A stretch of 64,000 nucleotides of DNA from Limnanthes douglasii subsp. nivea. Its lineage: Eukaryota > Streptophyta > Magnoliopsida > Brassicales > Limnanthaceae. The notes beneath the pieces were generated by a model. That model worked only from the letters and a program-made list of their open reading frames with translations. It had not been told where the DNA came from and ran no database searches. Position 1 is the first letter of the stretch, and each line of letters starts with the position of its first letter. Of this stretch, positions 47,301 through 60,118 are shown one piece after another. The translations under genes and the position numbers were made by a program. The stretch is from positions 81,638,273-81,702,272 of the forward strand of contig JAUPFV010000003.1 of the NCBI GenBank assembly GCA_036936605.1, in the 5' to 3' direction.

Positions 47301-49393
47301 TAAATGGTAGTCAAAATGAGAGAGTAGTGGAACGTACAAGAAGCCTTAGTTATCTTTGTTAGGTAACTAAACCAATGGATAACCTTACATTATTTTGTCT
47401 TTTTGCTAATTGTAAGCGAGTGACATTTCAAGAAGTTGCACAAGAGAAACAATGGAGACACGCGATGGATGAAGAAATTAGAGCCATCGATAAAAATGAC
47501 ACATGGGAACTCACCTCACTTCCCAAAGGGTGCAAGACAATAGGCGTCAGATGGTTATACAAAACTAAGAGAAATGCTAAGGCGGAGATTGAAAAACACA
47601 AAGTGAGGCTTGTTGAAAAAGGCTATATTCAAAAGGTGGGAATTAACTATGATGAGGTATTCGCCCCTGTTGCCCGATTAGAAACTATTAGACTAATAAT
47701 TTTATCGGCAGCTCAAAACAAGTGGAAGATACAACAAATGGATGTAAATTCAGCATTTCTAAATGGTGTCCTTCAAGAAGAAGTCTACATTCAAAAACCA
47801 TTAGGCTATGAGGTCAAAGGTCACGAAGATAAGGTGTTGAAGCTAAAGAAGGCTCTTTACGAGCTCAAACAAGCACCAAGGGCATGGAATAGTGGAATCG
47901 ACAAGTATTTCCGCGAGAATAGCTTCAACAAATTTTCGTACGAGCACGCTTTATATACCAAAATTAAAGATGAAGATATTTTGATTGTGTGTCTCTATGT
48001 GGATGATTTGATCTTCACCGGATGTAGCCCAATCATGTTCGATAAATTCAAGGAAGTGATGACGAGGAATTCGATATGACAGACTTAGGGCTCATGGCGT
48101 ACTACCTTGGAATTGAAGTTAAACAACCAAAATGTGGAATTTTCATCTTACAAGAAAGTTATGTTAAAGATATCGTGAAGAAGTTTAAGATGGAGAACTG
48201 TAGCTCGATAAGCACGCCCATGGAGTTCAGAGTCAAAATATCCAAATATGAAGAAGGCGACCGTATAGATCCAACATTATTTAAAAGTTTGGTAGGAAGT
48301 CTATGCTATCTAACTTGTACGAGACCAGATATTCTTAATGTAGTTGGATTGGTTAGTCGCTATCATGGAATCTCCAACAACAACTCATTTTAAGGATGCA
48401 AAGAGGATCCTTCGTTATCTGAAAGGTACAATTGACTTTGGCTTACTCTATTCAATTTCTAATGATTACAAGCTCGTTGGGTATAGCAATAGTGATTGGG
48501 GTGGAGACATAGATAATCGAAGGAGTACTACTGGATTTGTTTTTTTTATGGGAAATATTGCTTTCACATGGATGTCAAAGAAACAATCGATTGTCACGTT
48601 ATCTACTTGTGAGGCGGAATACGTTGTTGCTACTACTTGTTTTAGTCATGCAATTTATCTTAGAAATCTGTTGTAGGAGATAGACCTAACACAAAATAAG
48701 CCGATTAAAGTGTATGTCGACAATAAGTCAGCCATTGTTTTAGCCAAAAATCTAGTATTCCATGATCGAAGCAAGCATATGGACGTTCGCTACCACTAAA
48801 TAAGGGAGTGTATTTCAAGAAAGGATGTGCAAGTTGAATATGTGAAGACACAAGATCAAGCTGCTGATATTTTCACCAAGCCACTGAAAAGCAAGGACTT
48901 CAAACGATTAAGGAAACTATTAGGGGTCACGAGATCAAGTTTAAGGGGGAGTGATGGATCATAAACTTGACCCAGTTAAAGGGTCCAACCCACTCAATAA
49001 AGCCCATCTAGAAAGCATCTTCTAGAACCAATTAAATTAATATTTATTTAGTAGTGGAGGTTGTATGAAAGCCCATCTTTAGTTTGAGTGCAAGACAAAC
49101 TTATATGTTGAGTGTATGAAACACTTTTACCTTCAGTGTAGTCTTGAGGTTGAGTGTTTAACTATTCATAAGATCTTAGATGGTGGATCCTTATCTCCAC
49201 TATGGTTCTATAGATAGTAGATCTCTCCCACCATCTAGAGTATCACCAAACACACTAAGAAGTAAAGTTAGAGAGAAATATTTCTCTTTTAATGTGAGGT
49301 GTAAGAGTGTTCTTGTAACATTTCTTCTTTTCAATCTATATCAAAGTTGCTTGTTTGTTTTTAGTGAGTGTTTTTTATTATTTTTTGCCAACA
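44318..49393 (+). mobile_element. Copia family 1, copy 4
   Basis: The 5' LTR is 44318-44813 (496 bp), the 3' LTR 48952-49393 (442 bp), with AGACA on both sides. It is full length, 5,076 bp, uninterrupted and coding-dead. Confidence 0.92.
44880..48964 (+). pseudogene. Copia family 1 gag-pol, copy 4
   Basis: The frame starts at ATG 44880. Domain order is as in copy 1. Integrase 46772-47194 and RT 47375-48079 (YVDD about 47995) are the longest open pieces. Shared frameshifts lie near 48075 and 48366. Private changes include a stop replacing Lys at 48674-48676 and a TAA in the YHYIRE motif (about 48797). MDVKSAF has become MDVNSAF. Confidence 0.88.
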
Positions 49394-50434
49394 AGACAAA
49401 CTAAGACATTATTGAAGGAATGAGCGGATCAATGTCGGTAATATTCTATTTTGGCCAACAGCATTTGATCTAACTTTAATGACATTAAAAAGGTGTTCAA
49501 GAAAATAGTCGAGACGACTACTTGCAACGGAATTCGATGGAGTTAATTAAATCAAATCGGTATAAAAAATGTGAAACCTCATGTCCGAGTAGAAGTCGTA
49601 GCACCAGGATTCCTGTTAATTTTAAATTAAATTTTACAGTCCAAATAACCCACCAGCAAATCACAACATTTGCGGTTGCATATATTGGGTGCAGCCACAA
49701 TCAGACGTTCAGATAGATGGGAAAACGAAATCCGTTTTTATTTTATTTTGGATTGGGTGTTCGGAACTTATAAGGCTAAAATTTGTATTTGGGATTTTTC
49801 AAGGCTAAAATCTGTCTAGCTATAAGCTGATTTAGCGCTATGGTTCGGAAGAAATTGCTACTAGAACAATGTATTGTTTTTGCATTGGCGACAAATAGGA
49901 GCAGACATGAATGCTGGTAGTTCAAATACAAGATCCGAACGACAAAGATGCATACACCAGTGAACCAGATCCAAATAATGAAGGCGAAGAAAATAGTGAT
50001 CCAACCTCCCAATTTCCTCAATCCTCAGCTAAACGATACGACAAAAAAAAAACTCGAATTATTTTACTATTCAAATTCTTCCTAAATTTTTTAGTGGCAA
50101 GTTTTGGAAATTTTGTGGCATCAATATCGCGGACATGAAAGAACAAAATTTATAGCATGACCGACGGTGAAATGAAGCTGAAGCTGAAATGGAACCCTAT
50201 GATATTTTGCAAACATCATAGCTATTATAAGAAAAGATCTAACGAAACAGCTTCAGCTACGTTGTGGAATGGATGTTGGACAAACAAATTAAATCTCTAT
50301 GTTTTCAAACTTACTTTAGGTATAATAGAAAAATTCGTAATGATTGAAGAGGAGACATATATGGCCCTTCTGGTAGTATACTTAGCTCTTCAGGAAGAAT
50401 TATCCAGACCATCTAGAAAGCTCTAGTCTATATG
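49394..50434. repeat. Tail segment T4
   Basis: This is a full-length tail copy beginning with AGACA. No intact gene. Confidence 0.75.
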
Positions 50435-51177
50435 GCCCTCCGGATTTTTCAAAATTCACGAATCTTTCCGATTAAAGATTAACTTTTAGTGAAACTCGAG
50501 CATTTAACTTTAAGACTCTATTAGATCAGATTTTCACGAAAAAGTTACTCTATTTTGTCTTAAATTTTTTATTTATATGTTTTTAGTTATTAATAACCTT
50601 CAAAACTCCAAATCTTTCAAACTATAACTTAAAAAGAAAATCTAAAAATATATATTCCTAGTTTTTTAAACGAACAAAACGAAATGCATGAGTGATATTT
50701 TCAGAATTTTTGTTTTTTTCTCTTATTTTCGCAACCAAATAATACTTAATTACGTAACTGGAACACAATTGTTTTTTCAAAACTTATTTCACAACCAAAT
50801 TCATATCAGGAAACTATTTGACCATATTTACTCATCATATTTTGCATGTAGCTACACAACTGGAATACTTTTGTTTTTTCACAACCAAATTCATATTTAA
50901 GCAACTATTGTTTTCTTATTTACACAACTCATTTGCATATAATTTTGCAACCGAATTACCCGAGCGTAACATATATGATTTTTTCCAACCAAATTCCACG
51001 TTCTTTCGCAACTGGAATACAATTTGTTTTTCAGACTAATTTTGGGATCCGGTTATTCTTAATTTCACAACTAAATGTAGTTCTAACTAAAATTCAAATA
51101 ATAATATATTGTATGGATCTAGTTTTGTTCATTTACAAAAAAAAATTGACGATATTTTCAGATTTATTTTGGAAGCC
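50435..51177. repeat. AT-rich block, short unit 4
   Basis: This is the AT-rich block, missing about 35 bp near 50955 compared with unit 2. It ends abruptly at GGAAGC, joined to copia sequence with two to three bases of shared sequence. Confidence 0.8.
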
Positions 51178-52351
51178 ATGAAAAACAACATCTTGAGTTT
51201 GGAACAACTACTAGAAAAGGGCTATCATATTCATATTAAAAATTATAGTCTTTTTATGAGAGATGGCAAATGATACTTAATTGTTGAAGTTCAAATGTCA
51301 AAGAATAGAATGTTTCCTTTGAATATTCAAAATTATGTTGCAAAGTGACTTAAGGCGTGTTACAAAGATTCGTCGTGTCTATGAGATGTTCGATTTGGGA
51401 ATCTAAACTTTAAAAGTTTAGAGTTATTTCCTAAAAAGTAAATGGTGAGAGGTTTAACATGCATCAATCATTCGGACCAACCATGTGAATGATGTTTTCT
51501 TGGAAAGAAATACAGAAAAACCTTTCCAAAGGAGTCAGAATAAAGAGTCAAGAAACCTCTCGAGCTTATCTATACCGATGTATGTGGTCCAATCAAGCCG
51601 AGCTCTCTAGGTAAAGGAAACTAATTTCTTCTCTTTATTGATGATTTTTCAAAAAAAACTTAGTATATTTCTTGAAACAGAAATCTGAACTCTTTGGAAT
51701 ATTTAAGAAGTTCAAAGCAGTTGTGGAAAAGGAAAGCGGAAATAAGATCAAAGCCATGAGATCTGACTGAGGAAGGGAGTTCACATCTAATGAATTCCAA
51801 GAGTTTTGTGAAGCACATGGAATTCATCTCCGCTTGACAGTTCCTAGATCTCCTCAACAAAACGGTATGGCAGAGAGGAAAACAGAACAATTCTTGATAT
51901 GGCGCGAAGCATGCTTAAAAGCAAGAAATTGCCTAAAGGTTTTTGGGCGGAAGCAGGGGCTTGTGTGGTCTACTTGTCCAACCGATCTCCAACAAAAAGT
52001 GTTTGGGGAAAGACACCACAAGAAGCGTGGAGTGGAAGAAAGCCCAGAATTTCCCACCTGAGAGTATTTGGAAGCGTAACTCATGTCCATGTACCAGACG
52101 AACAACGAAGAAAACTCGATGATAAAAGCAAGAGTTTTATCTTCATCGGTTATGACTCAAGTTCTAAACGCTACAAGCTGTACAACCCAAACAATAAGAA
52201 GGTTGTTATAAGCCGAGAAGTGATAGTTGATGAAGAAGGCGAATGGGATTTGAAGTCTCATACAAATGAGTTCACATTTTTCCCCTAAATTAAAGAAGAT
52301 GAGCAGACACCAAATGAGAAATCAGAAGATGTTGCTACCCTACATGCTTCT
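51178..52351 (+). pseudogene. Copia family 1 pol fragment, copy 5 (GAG-pre-integrase to integrase)
   Basis: This is an internal 1.17-kb piece without LTRs, equivalent to about 46084-47253 of copy 4. Integrase core 51899-52288 is open (VWGKTPQEAWSGRKP, then SFIFIGYDSSSKRYK), but a one-base loss after MAERK separates it from the upstream part. It ends at CATGCTTC, joined to the tail. Confidence 0.88.
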
Positions 52352-53011
52352 AAGGCTAAAATTTGTATTTGGGATTTCTAAGGCTAAAATCTGTCTAGTT
52401 ATATGCTGATTTAGCGTTATGATTCGGAAGCAATTGCTACTAGAACAATGTATTGTTTTTTCATTGGCGACAAATAGGAGCAGACATGGATGCTGGTAGT
52501 TCAAATACAAGATCCGAACGACAAAGATGCATACACCAGTGAACCAGATCCAAATAATGAAGGCGAAGAAAATAGTGATCCAACCTCCCAATTTCCTCAA
52601 TCCTCAGCTAAACGATACGGCAAAAAAAACTCGAATTGTTTTACTATTCAAATTCTTCCTAAATTTTTTAGTGGCAAGTTTTGGAAATTTTGTGGCATCA
52701 ATATCGCGGACATGAAAGAACAAAATTTAGAGCATGACCGACGGTGAAATGAAGCTGAAGCTGAAATGGAACCCTATGATATTTTGCAAACATCATAGCT
52801 GTTATAAGAAAAGATCTAACGAAACAGCTTCAGCTACGTTGTGGAATGGATGTTGGACGAACAAATTAAATCTCTATGTTTTCAAACTTACTTTAGGTAT
52901 AATAGAAAAATTCGTAATGATTGAAGAGGAGACATATATGGCCCTTCTGGTAGTATACTTAGCTCTTCAGGAAGAATTATCCAGACCATCTAGAAAGCTC
53001 TAGTCTATATG
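52352..53011. repeat. Tail segment T5, shortened
   Basis: This lacks the first 390 bp of the tail, including AGACA. No gene. Confidence 0.75.
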
Positions 53012-53753
53012 GCCCTCCGGATTTTTCAAAATTCACGAATCTTTCCGATTAAAGATTAACTTTTAGTGAAACTCGAGCATTTAACTTTAAGACTTTATTA
53101 GATCAGATTTTCACGAAAAAGTTACTCTATTTTGTCTTAAATTTTTTATTTTCATGTTTGTAGTTATTAATAACCTTCAAAACTCCATATCTTTCAAACT
53201 ATAACTTAAAAAGAAAATCTAAAAATATATATTCCTAGTTTTTTAAACGAACAAAACGAAATGCATGAGTGATATTTTCAGAATTTTTGTTTTTTTCTCT
53301 TATTTTCGCAACCAAATAATACTTAATTACGTAACTGGAACACAATTGTTTTTTCAAAACTTATTTCACAACCAAATTCATATCAGGAAACTATTTGACC
53401 ATATTTACTCATCATATTTTGCATGTAGCTACACAACTGGAATACTTTTGTTTTTTCACAACCAAATTCATATTTACGCAACTATGGTTTTCTTATTTAC
53501 ACAACTCATTTGCATATAATTTTGCAACCGAATTACCCGAGCGTAACATATATGATTTTTTCCAACCAAATTCCACGTTCTTTCGCAACTGGAATACAAT
53601 TTGTTTTTCAGACTAATTTTGGGATCCGGTTATTCTTAATTTCACAACTAAATGTAGTTCTAACTAAAATTCAAATAATAATATATTGTATGGATCTAGT
53701 TTTGTTCATTTACAAAAAAAAATAGACGATATTTTCAGATTTATTTTGGAAGC
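53012..53753. repeat. AT-rich block, short unit 5
   Basis: This is nearly identical to 50435-51177, at an offset of about 2,576 bp. Confidence 0.8.
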
Positions 53754-54928
53754 CATGAAAAACAACATCTTGAGTTTGGGACAACTACTAGAAAAGGGTT
53801 ATCATATTCATATTAAAAATTATAGTCTTTTTATGAGAGATGGAAAATGATACTTAATTGTTGAAGTTCAAATGTCAAAGAATAGAATGTTTCCTTTGAA
53901 TATTCAAAATTATGTTGCAAAGTGACTTAAGGCGTGTTACAAAGATTCGTCGTGTCTATGAGATGTTCGATTTGGGAATCTAAACTTTAAAAGTTTAGAG
54001 TTATTTCCCAAAAAGTAAATGGTGAGAGGTTTAACATACATCAATCATTCGGACCAACCATGTGAAGGATATTTTCTTGGAAAGAAATACAGAAAAACCT
54101 TTCCAAAGGAGTCAGAATAAAGAGTCAAGAAACCTCTCGAGCTTATCTATACCGATGTATGTGGTCCAATCAAGCCGAGCTCTCTAGGTAAAGGAAACTA
54201 ATTTCTTCTCTTTATTGATGATTTTTCAAAAAAAACTTAGTATATTTCTTGAAACAGAAATCTGAACTCTTTGGAATATTTAAAAAGTTCAAAGCAGTTG
54301 TGGAAAAGGAAAGCGGAAATAAGATCAAAGCCATGAGATCTGACTGAGGAAGGGAGTTCACATCTAATGAATTCCAAGAGTTTTGTGAAGCACATGGAAT
54401 TCATCTCCGCTTGACAGTTCCTAGATCTCCTCAACAAAACGGTATGGCAGAGAGGAAAACAGAACAATTCTTGATATGGCGCGAAGCATGCTTAAAAGCA
54501 AGAAATTGCCTAAAGGTTTTTGGGCGGAAGCAGGGGCTTGTGTGGTCTACTTGTCCAACCGATCTCCAACAAAAAGTGTTTGGGGAAAGACACCACAAGA
54601 AGCGTGGAGTGGAAGAAAGCCCAGAATTTCCCACCTGAGAGTATTTGGAAGCGTAACTCATGTCCATGTACCAGACGAACAACGAAGAAAACTCGATGAT
54701 AAAAGCAAGAGTTTTATCTTCATCGGTTATGACTCAAGTTCTAAACGCTACAAGCTGTACAACCCAAACAATAAGAAGGTTGTTATAAGCCGAGAAGTGA
54801 TAGTTGATGAAGAAGGCGAATGGGATTTGAAGTCTCATACAAATGAGTTCACATTTTTCCCCTAAATTAAAGAAGATGAGCAGACACCAAATGAGAAATC
54901 AGAAGATGTTGCTACCCTACATGCTTCT
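53754..54928 (+). pseudogene. Copia family 1 pol fragment, copy 6
   Basis: This is nearly identical to copy 5, with the same two junctions and the same one-base loss after MAERK. The pair is a direct tandem duplication of a chimeric copia/tail/AT unit. Confidence 0.88.
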
Positions 54929-55630
54929 AAGGCTAAAATTTGTATTTGGGATTTCTAAGGCTAAAATCTGTCTAGTTATATGCTGATTTAGCGTTATGAT
55001 TCGGAAGCAATTGCTACTAGAACAATGTATTGTTTTTGCATTGGCGACAAATAGGAGCAGACATGGATGCTGGTAGTTCAAATACAAGATCCGAACGACA
55101 AAGATGCATACACCAGTGAACCAGATCCAAATAATGAAGGCGAAGAAAATAGTGATCCAACCTCCCAATTTCCTCAATCCTCAGCTAAACGATACGGCAA
55201 AAGAAACTCGAATTGTTTTACTATTCAAATTTTTCCTAAATTTTTTAGTGGTAAGTTTTGGAAATTTTGTGGCATCAATATCGCGGACATGAAAGAACAA
55301 AATTTAGAGCATGACCGACGGTGAAATGAAGCTGAAGCTGAAATGGAACCCTATGATATTTTGCAAACATCATAGCTGTTATAAGAAAAGATCTAACGAA
55401 ACAGCTTCAGCTACGTTGTGGAATGGATGTTGGACGAACAAATTAAATCTCTATGTTTTCAAACTTACTTTAGGTATAATAGAAAAATTCTTAATGATTG
55501 AAGAGGAGACATATATGGCTCTTCTGGTAGTATACTTAGCTCTTCAGGAAGAATTATCCAGACCATCTAGAAAGCTCTAGTCTATCAGTGATTTTGTTTC
55601 CATTATATATTGCCAAGAACAAATTGGTTG
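54929..55630. repeat. Tail segment T6 and original downstream flank
   Basis: This is the shortened tail as at 52352. It then runs from about 55583 into unique flank that also appears at 34275-34329. Confidence 0.7.
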
Positions 55631-58216
55631 CATTTAATTTGGCCTCACAACCATCCACCTGGACCCTAAGGATTTTAAGAGTCCGAGTAACCTTCTTCTT
55701 TCGTTATTGATGAGCCAACCGCTCATATGTATGTAGTCTAAAAACATAACAGCCAATAAAGATCTGACATTCATTTCTCTACGAATATGGGATAAGTATG
55801 GAGTCTCGTGTCTGAAAATCTCTTCAGCACCAATAATATTATGGTACTTATTTGTCCAGAAAAATTTAATAAGTCTGAATTCTTATAATCTCTTCGACTC
55901 TCTTAGTGTTAAGTCATCATTTTTTATTTAAAAATGATGTGACCAAAATTTATAAACAACCTTCTATTGATGTCTCCACACTCTTTTCATTGTGCTACGT
56001 CATTCGAAATTGAGTAAACGCACTTTCATACAAACAATAATGTAGTATCACGACACTTACTTTATGAGGATCAGTACGCACATTTACAATACCTACCTTC
56101 GGTAGGAGCACAAATTCATAAGGGTTAGAACTAAAAACACTTGACGCTTGTTTTTCAAAAAAGAAAGCAATAAGTGTGAAGACGCTTAGCTTCCAACAAA
56201 TTAAATAACTGTAGGTTAACATTAGTTAACAGGGTTGTGCTGTTATGGAATACTTTAATGTTACACTATTATGTGATGTATTATACCCAAAAAAACTGGA
56301 CTATGCACAACATTTAGTACCATGTGGCTTGAGGTGGCAATGATGTGTAAGATGGAATTCCCAAATCCTATCCTCAATGTAAAACGAGACAACGAGACCT
56401 GTTCCTCTTCTCATCAAACAAATCAAAAATAAAATTTGGATACTCTAGATACAACTCAATGGCAGACAATCTGTCCCTGCAGGGTCTTTACCTTTGTAGT
56501 TGATCACTTTATTATACTCATAGAACCCCCCATGTGAATAAGTGAAGCATCCATCATGAATAAAGAAATAATAATCAAAACAGCATACATCAGACATTCA
56601 TCAACAAAATAACAAAATAGCGTTGATGGTCTAGTTTTGGTCATCAAAACAAAAAAATGGCTATAAGTTAAGATAGCAAGCAATATTCAATGCAAAACCA
56701 AATAAATCTTTGTGAAGCAGAGCATCATTTTTTCTGCGGGACAATTTTATGGAGGGTCATTTATATTAATTTCTTAATTACCAAAACTTTTAGAGTCTAT
56801 GATCCATAAGAAAATTAATAACTTTCTAATAAGCAATTAAATTAATTTCTTAGTAAATCTTTGTGAAACCTTATTCTTGCATCACCATTTAATTATTCAA
56901 GCATACACATTTTAATTCACAAATCTTCATACAACATTTAGCATGAGTAAATAATTAAAATTTTGTGTAAAAAATTTAGATACCATAAATTAATAAGACA
57001 ATTAATTTATATAAAAATATATAATAAAATCGAACAAATTGTACTCCCTAATTGTTGCAGGGAATGGCCGTCCGCCGAGCCCTGCAGCAAACCTAATGCG
57101 AATTTAAAAAATAAGATTTTTAAAGCTCTGATATCAATTTTTATATTTAATTGAAATCGAATAAAATCATTAAAACAAAACGTAGAAAATTATAATCTCC
57201 AGAAAAATGTGATACGTCTGAAATGTTATAATCTTTTCGACTCTCTTAGTGCTAAGTCATCTCTTGTTATTTAAAAAGAATGTGACCAAAATTTATAAAC
57301 AACCTTCTATTGATGTCTCGGCACTCTTTTCATTGTGCCACGTCATTCGAAATTGTATAAACTCACTTTTATACAAATAATCCTGTATCACGACACTTAC
57401 TTTATGAGGATCAGTACGCACATTTACAATACTTGTTTTCTGCAGGAGCACAAATTCATAAGGGTTAGAACTAAAAACACTTGACGACTGTTTTTGAAAA
57501 AAGAAAGCGCTAAGTGTGAAGACTCTTAGCTTCCAACAAAATAAATAAAACGAAGATAACATTAGTTAACAGGGTTGTACTGCTATGGAAGACTTTAATG
57601 TTACACAATTCTGTGATGTATTATACCAAAAAAAAACTGGACTACGCACAACATTCAGTACCATGTGGCTTGAGGTGGAAATGACGTGTAAGATGGAATT
57701 CTTAAATCATATCCTCAATGTAAAACGAGAAAACTACGCACAACATTCAGTATCATGTGGTTTCAGGTGGAAATGACGTGTAAGATGAAATTCCTAAATC
57801 TCATCCTCAATGTAAAACGAGAAAACGAGACCATGTTCCTCTTCTCATCAAATAAATCAAAAATACCATTTGGATACTCTAGATACAACTCAATGGCAGA
57901 CAATATTTCTCTGCGGGGTCTTTCCCTTTATAGTTGATCACTTTATTATACTCATGGAACCCCATGTGAATAAGTGAGGCTTCCATCATGAATAAAGCAA
58001 TAATAATCAAAACAACATACATCAGGCATTCATCAACAAAATAACAAATATCGTTGATGGTCTAGTTTTGGTCATCAAAACAAAAAAAAGACTAATAGTT
58101 AATATAGTAAGCAATATTCAATGCAAAACCAAATAAATCGTTGTGAAGCATAGCATCATTCTTCTGCGGGACAACTTTATAAAGGGTCGTTTATATTAAT
58201 TTCTTAATTACCAAAA
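55631..58216. repeat. Non-array region with a diverged 1.35-1.42-kb direct duplication
   Basis: 55858-56950 is repeated at 57203-58370 with roughly 10% divergence and indels. A 95-bp motif around 57665 is further duplicated locally at about 57755. On the minus strand both copies conserve an exon-like piece (SSNPYEFVLL, then VNVRTDPHKVSVVI at about 56030-56140 and 57370-57480) next to TTTTTAG/GTAGG-like borders. I do not recognise it. No complete gene is visible. Confidence 0.55.
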
Positions 58217-58849
58217 GTTTTGAAGTCTATGATCCATAACAAAATTAATAAATTTTTAGAGGGTGATTAAATTATTTTCTTAGTTTCACCTACTGGTCAA
58301 CGAAACCTTATTCATGCATCACCATTTAATTATTCAAGTATACACAATTTAATTCACAAATTTCCATACAGCATTTAGCATGCGTAAATAATTAAAATTT
58401 TGTGTAAAAATTAATTTAGATACCATAAATAATAACACAAATAATTTATATATAAAAATCTAAAAAAATTGAACAAATTGTACTCCCTAATTGATGCAGG
58501 ACATGGTCGTCCGCCCAACCCTGCAGCAAAACCTAATGTGAATCCAAAAAATAATATTTGTAAAGCTCTTATATCAATTGTTATATTTTATTTGAAATTG
58601 AATCAAATGAGTCAGCATTAACTATCGTTATAATCTTACACGTGTTCCGATAACATTATATAAAATCGCATTTTTGTTTTTTCAATTTTGTTTTTGGCTT
58701 TTTTTACATATATTGATAAAAATCCGGATATCCTAATGTAACTATGAAGCCTATCCAATATTATTAATTCACGTAAATAACACGGCTAATTACTAGTAGC
58801 TTTTTTTATTTTTTATTTATTGCACGTCGTTACTGGTAACTATCTATTG

Positions 58850-58933
<84 letters not shown>

Positions 58934-59830
58934 CAATAGATAGTTACCAGTAACGGCGTGCAATAAATAAAAAATATCAATAGACATCCAATTAACAAGT
59001 TAACTGAAAAGGGTTTCCAACATAAAATCTTCCAACAATACCTTTCACATATAAAAACAGAAAACCTAAAACACTTGCTTCTCTCTCCGGATTTTCAAAA
59101 TTCATGAATCTTTCCGATTAAAGATTAACTTTTAGTGAAACTCGAGCATTTTAACTTTAAGACTATTAGATCAGATTTTCACAAATAAGTTACTTTATTT
59201 CATCTTAAATTTTTTTATTTTCATGTTCGTAGTTATTAATAACCTTCAAAACTCCATATCTTTCAAACTATAACTTAAAAAGAAAATTTAAAAATATATA
59301 TTCCTAGTTTTTTAAACGAACAAAACGAAATTCCACGTTCTTTCGCAACCGAAAACAATTTCATTTCGGCAACCAAATAACACTTAATTACCCGAGCGTA
59401 ACATATATGATTTTTTCCAACCAAATTCCACGTTCTTTCGCAACTGGAATACAATTTGTTTTTCAGACTAATTTTTGGGATCCGGTTATTCTTAATTTCA
59501 CAACTAAATATAGTCCTAACTAAAATTCAAATAATAATATGTTGCATGGATCTAGTTTTGTTCATTTACAAAAAAACGGACGATATTTTCAGATTTTTTT
59601 TGGAAGCGATGGTTTGAAAGATATGGCATTAAAAAATAAAAAACACTCAAAAGAGAAATCAAAAGAGAAATCGGTTAAGGGGTATATTGGGATTAAGAGA
59701 AATTCCACGTGGTGTTATCGGTACTTAAGTTTTAAAACCAAGTGGATATGAGTAGTTTTTCAAGCCTGCATGGCTATTAGTAAATAGTTTTGATCCCAAA
59801 ATATTATTGGTATGGTTACCCTTTGCATAA
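58217..59830. repeat. AT-rich block, unit 6 (matches window start)
   Basis: This is collinear with 1-1400, with the complete MITE-like element added. Its leading part also has a diverged copy at about 56795-57170. Confidence 0.85.
58808..58975. mobile_element. Palindromic (TA)36 element with 48-bp arms
   Basis: The left arm 58808-58855 and right arm 58928-58975 are inverted copies with one mismatch. The 72 bp between them are pure TA repeats. The DNA or RNA would fold into one long hairpin. It may be a MITE that expanded inside a TA target, or a microsatellite-centred palindrome. Confidence 0.7.
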
Positions 59831-59904
59831 ACTTAAACACTAAACTAAACCCTTCTCCCTAAGCCTTCGAAATCAGACCAACTCTCTCTCTATAACTCCA
59901 CAGC

Positions 59905-60118
59905 TAGCAACTTCTTCTGCCTTGTCATGTCCTTACAGTATTATATTGTTTCCTTGTGCATGTCGTGCTTCAGCATCATCAGCGCTGGAAAGGATCTGCC
60001 GAACCGCAGCTCCACGAGATGCAAGCAAACCTTGTGCTATCACTTTGTCTTTGTATGCAGACGGGTCTTCCAACTGCGGGTGAATGAGTTGGTCCAAATG
60101 CTCAGGCGTTGCCATCTT
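59905..60118 (-). pseudogene. PPDK gene fragment, copy 4
   Basis: This is the same segment as the other three copies, with Ile for Leu in DQLIHP and Arg for Gly in AAVRQI. The frameshift to TAA is shared. Confidence 0.75.

Noticed and set aside
58856..58927. TA run as a promoter TATA box
   Set aside because: It is a 72-bp dinucleotide repeat at the centre of a palindrome, with no gene within a suitable distance.
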